Assembly: GCA_963743285.1 (NCBI GenBank) | Contig: CAVUPF010000001.1 | Coordinates: 806,001-870,000 of the forward strand | Length of the DNA stretch: 64,000 nt | Reading direction: 5' to 3' | DNA from: CAVUPF01 sp963743285 | Lineage (GTDB): Bacteria > Actinomycetota > Thermoleophilia > Solirubrobacterales > 70-9 | In this document: positions 50,884-59,338 of the stretch, one piece after another | How positions within the stretch are numbered: position 1 is the first letter of the stretch | How the letters are laid out: each line of letters starts with the position of its first letter | The notes under the pieces: generated by a model | Told to the model about the DNA's origin: nothing | What the model saw: only the letters and a program-made list of their open reading frames with translations | The model's database searches: none | Translations under genes and position numbers: made by a program

Positions 50884-51743
50884 TGCCCCTGCCCACCTTC
50901 TTCGTTATCGGGGCCGCGAAGTCCGGCACCAGCAGCCTGCATTCCTACCTCGACCAACACCCGGAAGTACAGATGTCCACGAGTAAGGAGCCCCGGTTCT
51001 TCGCTGGGCCGGACCGCGGCATTCCGTATCCGCCTGACAAGATTTGGGGGCAGAACGAGTACGAACAACTCTTCGACCCGGTCTTCCGTGTCCGCGGCGA
51101 GTCCTCGACCGACTACGCCGCTCATCCGCGGCGGCAGGGATCGGCCAAACGGATTAAGGAGCTTGTCCCCGAGGCGAAGCTCGTTTACCTCGTCCGCGAC
51201 CCGATCGCCCGTACCATCTCCCACTACAAGATGGGAGTGGCGCTGATGGGGGAGAGGCGGCCCCTAGAAGAGGCGCTGGAAGCCCTCAACCCGCTCTCTC
51301 CGTACCTCGCTTCGAGTCTATATGCCACTCAGGTCGAGCTTTACCGCGAGCACTTCCCGGCCGAGCGGATGCTGGTGGTCGACCAGGGCGACCTTCTCTC
51401 CCACCCCGCTGCAACCCTGCGGCGGATCTTCGCCTTCCTCGACGTCGAACCGGAGGCAGGCCGAATCGGGACCCGGGAGAATCTGCTCGACAGCGCCCAG
51501 TGGCGGACCTACTCGCCCGAGTATCTCGAATTCGTCAACCGGAACGTAGCTCCCCGGGTACAGTGGGTGCCGAAGGGATTTCGCCGCTCAGTGCGAAGGG
51601 CGGTCGAGCATGTCCTTTGGCCGCCTCTCGACACGCCGTCGATTGACGGAGAGGTTGGGGAGCGGCTGCGGGCGACGCTCGCGGAGGAGGCGACCCGTCT
51701 ACGACAGCTCACCGGCCTGGAGTTCCCTACCTGGAGCGTCTAG
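50883..51743 (+). CDS. PAPS-dependent sulfotransferase
   Basis: A 286-residue sulfotransferase. The 5'-phosphosulfate loop TFFVIGAAKSGTSSLHSYLDQHP is at residues 4-26, with the usual Lys, and the 3'-phosphate site KLVYLVRDPIARTISHYKMG near 98-118. The family transfers sulfate from PAPS to sugar hydroxyls, amino sugars or lipids. It is very similar in layout to the genes at 59339 and 62730. It is coupled to the Wzz-like gene and followed by a Wzy-like gene, so its substrate is probably the polysaccharide. Confidence 0.85.
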   Translation: MPLPTFFVIGAAKSGTSSLHSYLDQHPEVQMSTSKEPRFFAGPDRGIPYPPDKIWGQNEYEQLFDPVFRVRGESSTDYAAHPRRQGSAKRIKELVPEAKLVYLVRDPIARTISHYKMGVALMGERRPLEEALEALNPLSPYLASSLYATQVELYREHFPAERMLVVDQGDLLSHPAATLRRIFAFLDVEPEAGRIGTRENLLDSAQWRTYSPEYLEFVNRNVAPRVQWVPKGFRRSVRRAVEHVLWPPLDTPSIDGEVGERLRATLAEEATRLRQLTGLEFPTWSV

Positions 51744-51753
51744 GAGGCCTCTA

Positions 51754-53220
51754 ATGCACGCGATCTCCTCTCGGGCCACTTGGCGGCCGACTTGGCCGGT
51801 CTGGATCGGCACGGGGCTCCTGCTGTTGGTTCTGGCGGAAAAAATCGCCCCGGAAAAGCTCGAAGGGCACTGGCTGCTGGTGACGCCGGTCCTGATCGCC
51901 CTCGGCGTGTTGGCACTTCGTTGGCTCTGGGAGCAGCCACCTGCCTATTCCCTCTGCACCGCACTCGTCCTATCGATCTTCTCCAGCGGGTGGTCGCGGA
52001 TCGGGCTCGGCGGGCTGCCGCTCAACCGGCTTTTCGTCTTGGTTGTAATGCTCCAGTTCGTGCTGCGGGCCCCTGGGATAGCGGGTCTCCCGAAGCTCCA
52101 GGTGCGGGCCATCCACTTGGTGATGGCGCTGGCCGCACTCTACGTCGTTGCCTCCGCCGCCGCCGCAGGGACGCTGGGGACCAAGGAAGGCCTTCTTAGT
52201 CTCACCGACGTCTTCGGAGTAGTCCCCTTCGTTATCTTCTTCCTTGCTCCCTCTATCTTCGCCGGCGAGCGGGAGCGCAACATCCTCTTGGTAACGCTGG
52301 TCGGCCTGGGGGTCTACCTAGGAGTCACGGGAGTGTTAGAGGCCCTGGGGCCGCGAGCGCTTGTCTTCCCCTCCTACATAACCACTACCGACATCAGCGG
52401 CGAAGGGGCGTTCCGCGTCAGCGGCCCGTTTCAGACCCCCGTTTCGATGGGTTTTGCGACCTATGCCTGTGCCGTTGCCTCGCTGCTGGCCCTACAGAGA
52501 TGGAGGGATTGGCGCGCGCGCCTGCTGGCGATGATGGCGGGCGCGACCTGTCTTTTCGCCTGCTTCGCGACGCTTGAGCGCGGCGTCTGGATCGGTGCCG
52601 TGGCAGGGACGGTCGGCACCGCCCTCGCCACCCGGGCCGGCCGACGCTGGCTAATTCCCGGAATGGCCACGACACTGGTAGTCATTTCGCTGGCCCTGGC
52701 GGCTTCGACGGAGCTGGCTAACAACACCGCCAATCGAGCCAATTTCAACGTCAGTATCTGGGACCGGCAAAACCAGAACAGCGCCGGGCTGCGGATGATC
52801 GCGGCAGAGCCGCTATTCGGTTTCGGTTGGGATCGCTACAGGGAAGACAGCAACGAATACTTCCGCCAGTCCCCTAACTATCCCCTCAGCGGCAATGTCC
52901 AGGGGATCACGATTGGCGAACCTCACGAAACCCTGCCGCTGCACGACACCTACCTCGCATATGGCGTCGAACTCGGGCTGGTTGGCCTCGCGCTTTGGCT
53001 CCTCTCTCTTACCGCGGCCCTGCTTAGCGCGATCTTTAGGCGGGGTGACCCGGCGCTGCGGCCGTGGCGACTCGGTCTTCTCGCTCTCGCCCTCTTCTTC
53101 GCTGTGATCAGTTTCGTCGATCCCCACGAGCAGCCGTTCCCAATGATGGTGCTGCTGCTCTGGGCGGGTCTCGCCTACGGCGCTCCGAGGAGGGGGCGTC
53201 ATTCGTCAGCGATTGTATGA
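51754..53220 (+). CDS. O-antigen ligase/polymerase family membrane protein (third Wzy-like)
   Basis: A 488-residue membrane protein with about twelve helices. FATLERGVWIGAVAGTVGTAL near 270 and the loop DRQNQNSAGLRMIAAEPLFGFGWDRY, then ETLPLHDTYLAYGVELGLVGL near 395-415, are the O-antigen ligase/polymerase signature. The ATG at 51754 follows a GGAGG and avoids the long upstream frame, which overlays the sulfotransferase. The stop overlaps the next gene by four bases. It likely polymerises the product of the second unit. Confidence 0.82.
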   Translation: MHAISSRATWRPTWPVWIGTGLLLLVLAEKIAPEKLEGHWLLVTPVLIALGVLALRWLWEQPPAYSLCTALVLSIFSSGWSRIGLGGLPLNRLFVLVVMLQFVLRAPGIAGLPKLQVRAIHLVMALAALYVVASAAAAGTLGTKEGLLSLTDVFGVVPFVIFFLAPSIFAGERERNILLVTLVGLGVYLGVTGVLEALGPRALVFPSYITTTDISGEGAFRVSGPFQTPVSMGFATYACAVASLLALQRWRDWRARLLAMMAGATCLFACFATLERGVWIGAVAGTVGTALATRAGRRWLIPGMATTLVVISLALAASTELANNTANRANFNVSIWDRQNQNSAGLRMIAAEPLFGFGWDRYREDSNEYFRQSPNYPLSGNVQGITIGEPHETLPLHDTYLAYGVELGLVGLALWLLSLTAALLSAIFRRGDPALRPWRLGLLALALFFAVISFVDPHEQPFPMMVLLLWAGLAYGAPRRGRHSSAIV

Positions 53221-54296
53221 CTCGGGGCAAGCGAACCCGGTCGATTATCGTCGTCTCCTGCCTGGCACTGCTCGTCTCCCTGCTTACCTGTGGCTGCGAC
53301 GCGGCAATTCAGCATTTCAGGGCAATTCAGCATCACCAGCCCGGTATCGCCTCTGCGAAGCCGCTGCGCATGCCCCCCCACCGCTTCTACGCCGGGACCA
53401 GCTACTGGAACACACCGCTGCCGGCCGACGCACCGCTGGACCCGAGTTCCGAAGCCCTGATGGGAGCATTCCGCGCCGAAATCGCCTCGGAGTTCGAAAA
53501 CCACCTGGGGCCGTCGATCAACACGACTGAATGGAGCGTCCCCCTCTACCGGGTCTCAGCCGATCAGCCGCTCGAAAAAGTCACTCTAAACACCCCCAAC
53601 GCTCCCGCCCTGCAGGATGCTTTCGAGCGGGTACCGATCCCCCCCAACGCAAAGCCCGCCGCCGGGACCGACGCAACGCTCGTGATCTGGCAGCCAGCCA
53701 CCGACAAGGTGTGGGAATTCTGGCGCGCCTCTCATGAGGCCAATGGCTGGCACGCCGACTGGGGCGGCGCCACCCGTAACGTATCCGAAGCAAGCGGCTA
53801 CTACGGCCCCGATTCCTGGCCAGGGGCAAAGCCCTGGTGGGGCGATTCATCCACATCGTTAGGGGTGATTGGGGGCCTGATCACCCTCGAAGACCTCGAA
53901 CGCGGCGTCATCAACCACGCCCTACAGATCGCCATCCCCAACGCCCGCGCGGGTGTCTGGGCCTGGCCTGCCCAGCGCACCGATGGCAACTCCGAAGACC
54001 CCCTTTCCTTGCCAGAGGGGGCCCACCTGCGGCTCGACCCCAACCTCGACCTCTCCAAGCTGCAGATGCCGCGGCTCACCCGGATGATCGCCAAGGCCGC
54101 ACAGCGCTACGGCATCTTCGTCAACAACCGCTCCCACGGGATCTCCTTCTACGCCGAGGACCCGACCCGCACCGGGACCGAACCCTACCGCGGGTCTACC
54201 GGCAACTTTGAAGGGATGTCCCCGCGAGAACTACTTTCCTACTTTCCCTGGGAACACCTACAGCTGCTGCGGATGAAGTTGCGTGGCCCCAGATGA
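53217..54296 (+). CDS. Exported protein of unknown function, YWNTPL family (copy 1)
   Basis: A 359-residue protein with an N-terminal hydrophobic segment (IIVVSCLALLVSLLTCGC) that could be a signal peptide or lipoprotein signal with a poor lipobox. The mature part, from HRFYAGTSYWNTPLPADAPL to the end, has TLVIWQPATDKVWEFWRASH, WHADWGGATRNVSEASGYYG, VINHALQIAIPNARAGVWAW and RYGIFVNNRSHGISFYAEDP, a conserved but uncharacterised exported domain. The end is short and differs from copy 2. The DNA of the domain is repeated almost perfectly at 56117-57016. The ATG overlaps the Wzy-like stop, so it belongs to that operon. Confidence 0.65.
   Translation: MTRGKRTRSIIVVSCLALLVSLLTCGCDAAIQHFRAIQHHQPGIASAKPLRMPPHRFYAGTSYWNTPLPADAPLDPSSEALMGAFRAEIASEFENHLGPSINTTEWSVPLYRVSADQPLEKVTLNTPNAPALQDAFERVPIPPNAKPAAGTDATLVIWQPATDKVWEFWRASHEANGWHADWGGATRNVSEASGYYGPDSWPGAKPWWGDSSTSLGVIGGLITLEDLERGVINHALQIAIPNARAGVWAWPAQRTDGNSEDPLSLPEGAHLRLDPNLDLSKLQMPRLTRMIAKAAQRYGIFVNNRSHGISFYAEDPTRTGTEPYRGSTGNFEGMSPRELLSYFPWEHLQLLRMKLRGPR
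53377..54276. repeat. 900-bp direct repeat, copy 1
   Basis: Identical, apart from one G/C difference (53507 versus 56247), to 56117-57016, in the same orientation and 2740 bases away. It encodes the exported YWNTPL domain. Both copies flank the nucleotidyltransferase gene. Confidence 0.92.
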
Positions 54297-54302
54297 TCAC
54301 CG

Positions 54303-55607
54303 CTACCTGGCGAACCTCATCCTCGCCCCAAGCGGTAGCCCCAAAACCCGGCTTAGAGCCAGCGCGTATCGAAGGAGGGTGCGGAAGCAGTAGCCGAGAC
54401 GGCTGACCGCTTTCCCTTCAGCGCGTTCGGCGTGTTCGCGGATCACTGCGGAGGGCGGCGCAATCCGGCGGCGCGCATACTCACCGAGCATGTTGCGGGG
54501 AGTGAGCAGGCCATCGATCATGCTGATCTCGGCGTAGGCCTGCTGCACGCTCTGGTACGGATAAGGGTCGGCGAGACGAACCGCCACGCGGCCCCGTCGT
54601 CCGAGGACTCGATCGTTTGACAGCTGCCACGAGGGGATACCGATCGTTCTCTCGGCCACTGCAAGAGAGGCGGCGAGGGCGGGCCGGAGCAGCGGGTGGG
54701 TGGTGAGAATCCGGTCGAATTCAGCTGGGTCCAGCTTGGCTAGGTGGCGGTCCCACCAGGCGCCGAGATCGGAGGGGTAGCGGAGGCCAGTGAAACCGTC
54801 ACGGGTATAGAAGAGGAGTAGGGTCGCGAATTCGGCGGCTGGTGTCGGCCTCCAATCAGAGGGGCCGCCCGGCTCCGCCGGGAGCAGGTGCCGACGGGCA
54901 AAGTTGCGCTCGTACCAGTGAATGCGCCAGTGCAGCTCGACCGGGGGGAGCCGGTTCTGAGCGTGGACCATCGTGAGGTGGAGTAGCGGCAGGCCGCCAG
55001 CTTCCAGGTGGTCCGTGGGCGGCGCGTAGCCGAACTCCCGCAGGGCTGTGGCCGCTTTTCCCAAGTCCTCCGCGGGCACGAGGACGTCGATGTCGCTGGA
55101 GAGCCTGCGGCCCGCTTCCCCGTAGGCCGCGCGACCCAAAAGTGGACCCTTCAGGAGCGCCGAGCGAATACCGCGCATGGCCAACGCCGTGTGGATCTGC
55201 TCGAAGGTGAGCTGAAGCATGATCTCGTTGCTTCCGGCTGCATGACGCGCATCGCTGAGCGCCTCCGCGAAGGTGGGTGCGACCGCGGCGGGGGACAACC
55301 CTTCGAGGCGTGGCCCGATACTTGGAAACAGCTGGCCGATCTCGAGCAACTGTTCGAGGCGGCTCCAGTCGACGGTGGCGGCAAGTTGCCGAATGCGGTC
55401 CTCGGTGAGGCGGCGGCGCTCGGCCGTCCCGACGAGCGTCAGCAGCAGCTCGTGCTCCGGATCGTCGTGGACGAACCCCGCGGTCAACCTATTCGAGTTC
55501 CCCTCTCGCTCAGTAGTGAGCTGCGTCCACACGAGATAAACGAATGGCGGCCGGCCACCCTTCCGCGACCGATCAATCAGCTCGGATGATTCTAGATGAA
55601 CGTCCAT
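54303..55607 (-). CDS. Nucleotidyltransferase family protein (PF14907-like)
   Basis: A 434-residue cytosolic protein. The nucleotidyltransferase core reads MRGIRSALLKGPLLGRAAYGEAG then RLSSDIDVLVPAEDLGKAATAL near 190-225, giving the metal-binding D-x-D, and VELHWRIHWYERNF downstream, as in the uncharacterised nucleotidyltransferase family (NTP_transf_5) that accompanies lasso-peptide kinase and cyclase genes, for example in paeninodin-type clusters. Here it is 13 kb from the lasso operon. The start at 55607 is chosen because the longer frame to 55868 only overlays the divergent gene. Both flanks are the 900-bp repeats. Confidence 0.72.
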   Translation of the reverse strand: MDVHLESSELIDRSRKGGRPPFVYLVWTQLTTEREGNSNRLTAGFVHDDPEHELLLTLVGTAERRRLTEDRIRQLAATVDWSRLEQLLEIGQLFPSIGPRLEGLSPAAVAPTFAEALSDARHAAGSNEIMLQLTFEQIHTALAMRGIRSALLKGPLLGRAAYGEAGRRLSSDIDVLVPAEDLGKAATALREFGYAPPTDHLEAGGLPLLHLTMVHAQNRLPPVELHWRIHWYERNFARRHLLPAEPGGPSDWRPTPAAEFATLLLFYTRDGFTGLRYPSDLGAWWDRHLAKLDPAEFDRILTTHPLLRPALAASLAVAERTIGIPSWQLSNDRVLGRRGRVAVRLADPYPYQSVQQAYAEISMIDGLLTPRNMLGEYARRRIAPPSAVIREHAERAEGKAVSRLGYCFRTLLRYALALSRVLGLPLGARMRFAR

Positions 55608-55662
55608 CGAATGGGGAAGCTGCCTAAAGCTCGTTGCAAGGGCACCGATAACTCTCCCACTT

Positions 55663-57042
55663 ATGTGCCTGGCGACTGAAAAAAGGCGCATATCAAGGGC
55701 AGGGGCGGCGCTTTGGCTTTTCGTTCTCGGATTCCTTGTCCTCGTGGCGTCGATCGCCTCCGCCGCCTCAGCGGCCAGCGGTCCCACGATGCAGGACGTA
55801 AAGCGCGGGCGTAACTCGGCAGTTCCGAAGGAGCGAGTCGCAACTAGTTCCAGAAGCAGGGGCTGCAAGCCGAAGCATCGGCAGCGGGGGCACCGTCAAT
55901 CTCAGCGGCGCGCGACGTGCTCGAGGAGGAAAAGCTCTTCTAGCGATACCCCTGTCCCTTCCTTACCAGGCCAGGCGGGCGCGATCGTCGAGGTGGGGTC
56001 TTCCCAACAACCGAATGCTCCGGAACCGGAACCGGTAGAAGGTGAATCCACCGGACCAAAAACGGGCCAAAGCGAATCCGCGGGGCCCGAACCGGTCGAA
56101 GACGAACCAGCCGAACCCCACCGCTTCTACGCCGGGACCAGCTACTGGAACACACCGCTGCCGGCCGACGCACCGCTGGACCCGAGTTCCGAAGCCCTGA
56201 TGGGAGCATTCCGCGCCGAAATCGCCTCGGAGTTCGAAAACCACCTCGGGCCGTCGATCAACACGACTGAATGGAGCGTCCCCCTCTACCGGGTCTCAGC
56301 CGATCAGCCGCTCGAAAAAGTCACTCTAAACACCCCCAACGCTCCCGCCCTGCAGGATGCTTTCGAGCGGGTACCGATCCCCCCCAACGCAAAGCCCGCC
56401 GCCGGGACCGACGCAACGCTCGTGATCTGGCAGCCAGCCACCGACAAGGTGTGGGAATTCTGGCGCGCCTCTCATGAGGCCAATGGCTGGCACGCCGACT
56501 GGGGCGGCGCCACCCGTAACGTATCCGAAGCAAGCGGCTACTACGGCCCCGATTCCTGGCCAGGGGCAAAGCCCTGGTGGGGCGATTCATCCACATCGTT
56601 AGGGGTGATTGGGGGCCTGATCACCCTCGAAGACCTCGAACGCGGCGTCATCAACCACGCCCTACAGATCGCCATCCCCAACGCCCGCGCGGGTGTCTGG
56701 GCCTGGCCTGCCCAGCGCACCGATGGCAACTCCGAAGACCCCCTTTCCTTGCCAGAGGGGGCCCACCTGCGGCTCGACCCCAACCTCGACCTCTCCAAGC
56801 TGCAGATGCCGCGGCTCACCCGGATGATCGCCAAGGCCGCACAGCGCTACGGCATCTTCGTCAACAACCGCTCCCACGGGATCTCCTTCTACGCCGAGGA
56901 CCCGACCCGCACCGGGACCGAACCCTACCGCGGGTCTACCGGCAACTTTGAAGGGATGTCCCCGCGAGAACTACTTTCCTACTTTCCCTGGGAACACCTA
57001 CAGCTGCTGCGGATGAGCTTTTCCGGCCCGCGAATCGGCTAG
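55663..57042 (+). CDS. Exported protein of unknown function, YWNTPL family (copy 2)
   Basis: A 459-residue protein. A signal peptide (LWLFVLGFLVLVASIASAASA) is followed by a low-complexity linker rich in Pro, Glu and Gly (EPEPVEGESTGPKTGQSESA) to about residue 150. The same domain as copy 1 (HRFYAGTSYWNTPLPADAPL to LLSYFPWEHLQLLRM) then follows. The ends of the two copies differ. The Glu/Pro-rich linker would place the domain away from the cell surface. Function is unknown; position between EPS genes suggests a role with the extracellular matrix. It is divergent from the nucleotidyltransferase, with 55 bases between. Confidence 0.65.
   Translation: MCLATEKRRISRAGAALWLFVLGFLVLVASIASAASAASGPTMQDVKRGRNSAVPKERVATSSRSRGCKPKHRQRGHRQSQRRATCSRRKSSSSDTPVPSLPGQAGAIVEVGSSQQPNAPEPEPVEGESTGPKTGQSESAGPEPVEDEPAEPHRFYAGTSYWNTPLPADAPLDPSSEALMGAFRAEIASEFENHLGPSINTTEWSVPLYRVSADQPLEKVTLNTPNAPALQDAFERVPIPPNAKPAAGTDATLVIWQPATDKVWEFWRASHEANGWHADWGGATRNVSEASGYYGPDSWPGAKPWWGDSSTSLGVIGGLITLEDLERGVINHALQIAIPNARAGVWAWPAQRTDGNSEDPLSLPEGAHLRLDPNLDLSKLQMPRLTRMIAKAAQRYGIFVNNRSHGISFYAEDPTRTGTEPYRGSTGNFEGMSPRELLSYFPWEHLQLLRMSFSGPRIG
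56117..57016. repeat. 900-bp direct repeat, copy 2
   Basis: Partner of 53377-54276. Recombination between the two would delete or duplicate the nucleotidyltransferase gene and join the upstream half of copy 1 to the downstream half of copy 2. Confidence 0.92.
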
Positions 57043-57078
57043 CGAGGTCGCCTTTGGAGATGCGGATAGGATCTCGCC

Positions 57079-57621
57079 GTGGTCGACAACATCCGCCTCC
57101 TGACAGTAACCGTCTGGGTTTTCAACTATGTGAAGTGGCGCCTACTCGGGCTCGAAGCTCCAGGTCCGGGCAGGAGCATCCCGAGGATCTGGAAAGGGGC
57201 CCGGATCCGCAACCCAGGACGCGTTCGCCTCGGACCCTATGTGCAGTTGCGACCCTACTCGGTCGTCCGCGGGGCCCCCGGAAGGATCGAGATCGGCGCC
57301 CACACGGGCGTCGGCGAATACACGATCGTCAACGCCGTCGAATCCGTCTCGATCGGCCGGCGAGTGATGATCGCCGCCGGCTGTCACATCACCGATGCCG
57401 ATCACGAGATGAAAGGCCGCGGCCCGATGCAGACACAGGGACGCCGCGCGGAACCGGTCGTGATCGAGGACGAGGCCTGGTTGGGTAGCGGCGTCACCGT
57501 TACCGCGGGGGTCAGGATCGGGAAAGGGGCCGTTGTCGGCGCCGGGGCCGTCGTCACCCGCTCGGTCGAGCCTTACGAAATTGTGGCTGGGGTGCCGGCA
57601 GAGAAGATCGGATCGCGCTAG
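57079..57621 (+). CDS. Acyltransferase with left-handed beta-helix (WbbJ/LbH type)
   Basis: A 180-residue protein of hexapeptide repeats (IRNPGRVRLGPYVQLRPYS, IEIGAHTGVGEYTIVNAVES, VVIEDEAWLGSGVTVTAGVR, IGKGAVVGAGAVVTRSVEPY). A catalytic His is likely in AAGCHITDADHEM. Such enzymes O-acetylate sugars on the cytosolic side using acetyl-CoA. The start GTG at 57079 gives VDNIRLLTVTVWVFNYVKWR. It probably decorates the second EPS. Confidence 0.83.
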   Translation: MVDNIRLLTVTVWVFNYVKWRLLGLEAPGPGRSIPRIWKGARIRNPGRVRLGPYVQLRPYSVVRGAPGRIEIGAHTGVGEYTIVNAVESVSIGRRVMIAAGCHITDADHEMKGRGPMQTQGRRAEPVVIEDEAWLGSGVTVTAGVRIGKGAVVGAGAVVTRSVEPYEIVAGVPAEKIGSR

Positions 57622-57665
57622 GTAGGGCGACACGCTGGGCACACGGATCAGTGATCTAGTCCGAT

Positions 57666-59252
57666 CTAGGCCGGGCTCGACTGAACCGCCGAAGCGGGAT
57701 CCCGGCCAGCCCGCCTGCGAGCCCATTCGATGAGCTGGCCCAAGCGCTGGCGGTCGCGGGTATTGAGGCCACCGCAGCCGATGAACAGCGGCACGTAAGC
57801 AGCGGTTCCCGCGGTAAGTGCCAGCACCATCCCCCCGGTGCCGGGGACGGCGTGCTCTACCGCGTGCGCGGCGGCAAATCCACCGGCATAGGCGACGACG
57901 AGCGTAAGGCGCTCCCGGATCGGCCAACTGACGCGCAGCCGCTGTGTCAGGTACGGCTTCAGGGCGATTCCGCCGAAGACGGCGTGCCAAAGGTAGCCTG
58001 CGAGCAGGGAGATCGCTGGGCCGGCGATCCCGAGCGGCGGGGTAAGGACGATTAGGAGGACTATCGTGATCACCATCCTGGTGACCGCGATCACGCTGGT
58101 CGTCCCCGGCCGGTCGACGGCCCAAAGCCCCTGCGTCTGGGCAACGGTAATCGAGCCGAGGACGGGGTAGAACATCAGCAGCGCCAGCGCCGGCGCGGCC
58201 TGGCCGAAGCCGGGGCCAAAGACCCCCAGCACCGAGTGCGCCGCGCCGCCGATCGCGGCCGCGGCCACCAGCAGGCCGATTACTTCGTACCGAATCGAGT
58301 CGACCAGGGCCCGGTCAAACCCGTGCCCGTCACCGCCCGTGTGACGGCTCACCAGCGTCGGGTAGAGGACTTCGGTGACTCGCAGGCTCGCCTGCTGCAA
58401 GCGCTGGGGAATTGAGACAGCGCGGCTGTAGGCGCCGACCACCGTGGTCGTGGTGACGATGCCCAGGGCCCAGACTCCGGCCTGCTGGCTGACCCCCTGC
58501 GCCATCTGCCCCGGGGTGGCGCGCAGGCCGAAGGGCAGAATCGATGGTAGGAAGCGCAGCCCCTCGCGATAGTCGGCCCAACTGAGGCGGGCACGCACGA
58601 ACTTACGCACGAAGATTACCCGCAACACTAGCGGGCAGAAGGCGCCGCCAGCGGTGGCGATCACGAGGCTCCAGACGGATCGCGAGACGAGCCCGACCGC
58701 CACGGCGATGACGATGAAGCTGCTCACTTCCAAGACGCGGACCCAAAAGATCTGCAGGCCGGCAACGAAGGCGGAGAAGATCGAGTCGATGTTCCAGCCG
58801 GTGTTGGTGAGGACGACGAAGACGAGGATGCAGACTGCTGCGGGCGCGAAGAGTCGGGGTGCATGGAGCGGACCGTGGAAGACGAACCAGCAGACGACCA
58901 CGTCAAGCGCGCCGACGACGATCGTTAGCAGCCAGGAAAACGTGAAGACGGCCGCGAACAGCTGTGTCACCCGGGGGTGACGGAGGGGCAGTACGGTGAT
59001 CTCTTTGATCATCGCCTGCTGCTCCTTCACGGTCGAGAGCACGAAGAGGATTGCGGCTGGGGCTGCGACTAGCGTGAATTCACCGATGATGTCGATGCCG
59101 TAGATCCGCGCGGTGACGATTGTGGAGACGAGGCCGAGGACGGTCGTCCCCAGGAAGCTGAGACTGCCGAAGAAGAAGCCGGCGCGGTAGGAGCTCCGGC
59201 CGCCGTCAGCGCTATTTTTGGCTTGGGAGGTGGAGTTCTCGGTGTCAGCCAC
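57666..59252 (-). CDS. Oligosaccharide flippase (second Wzx-like)
   Basis: A 528-residue membrane protein with about twelve to fourteen helices. The N-terminus is a polar lead and then RAGFFFGSLSFLGTTVLGLVSTIVTARIYG, as in polysaccharide biosynthesis/MOP superfamily flippases. Later FLPSILPFGLRATPGQMAQG and VGAYSRAVSIPQRLQQASLR match the family's middle. It would flip the repeat made by the second unit. Convergent with the acetyltransferase (57621) and divergent from the sulfotransferase at 59339. Confidence 0.85.
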   Translation of the reverse strand: MADTENSTSQAKNSADGGRSSYRAGFFFGSLSFLGTTVLGLVSTIVTARIYGIDIIGEFTLVAAPAAILFVLSTVKEQQAMIKEITVLPLRHPRVTQLFAAVFTFSWLLTIVVGALDVVVCWFVFHGPLHAPRLFAPAAVCILVFVVLTNTGWNIDSIFSAFVAGLQIFWVRVLEVSSFIVIAVAVGLVSRSVWSLVIATAGGAFCPLVLRVIFVRKFVRARLSWADYREGLRFLPSILPFGLRATPGQMAQGVSQQAGVWALGIVTTTTVVGAYSRAVSIPQRLQQASLRVTEVLYPTLVSRHTGGDGHGFDRALVDSIRYEVIGLLVAAAAIGGAAHSVLGVFGPGFGQAAPALALLMFYPVLGSITVAQTQGLWAVDRPGTTSVIAVTRMVITIVLLIVLTPPLGIAGPAISLLAGYLWHAVFGGIALKPYLTQRLRVSWPIRERLTLVVAYAGGFAAAHAVEHAVPGTGGMVLALTAGTAAYVPLFIGCGGLNTRDRQRLGQLIEWARRRAGRDPASAVQSSPA

Positions 59253-59338
59253 GACACTTGAAATAACGCCGCGGGGCGAGCGCCGCTTGTGACGGGGCGA
59301 AAGTTCGGCCGTTCACCAGCCGTTTCGAGTAAGGACCC

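Noticed and set aside
54303..55868. Longer 521-residue version of the nucleotidyltransferase
   Set aside because: The extra N-terminal part lies entirely over the signal peptide and linker of the divergent gene at 55663; ATG 55607 is the sensible start.
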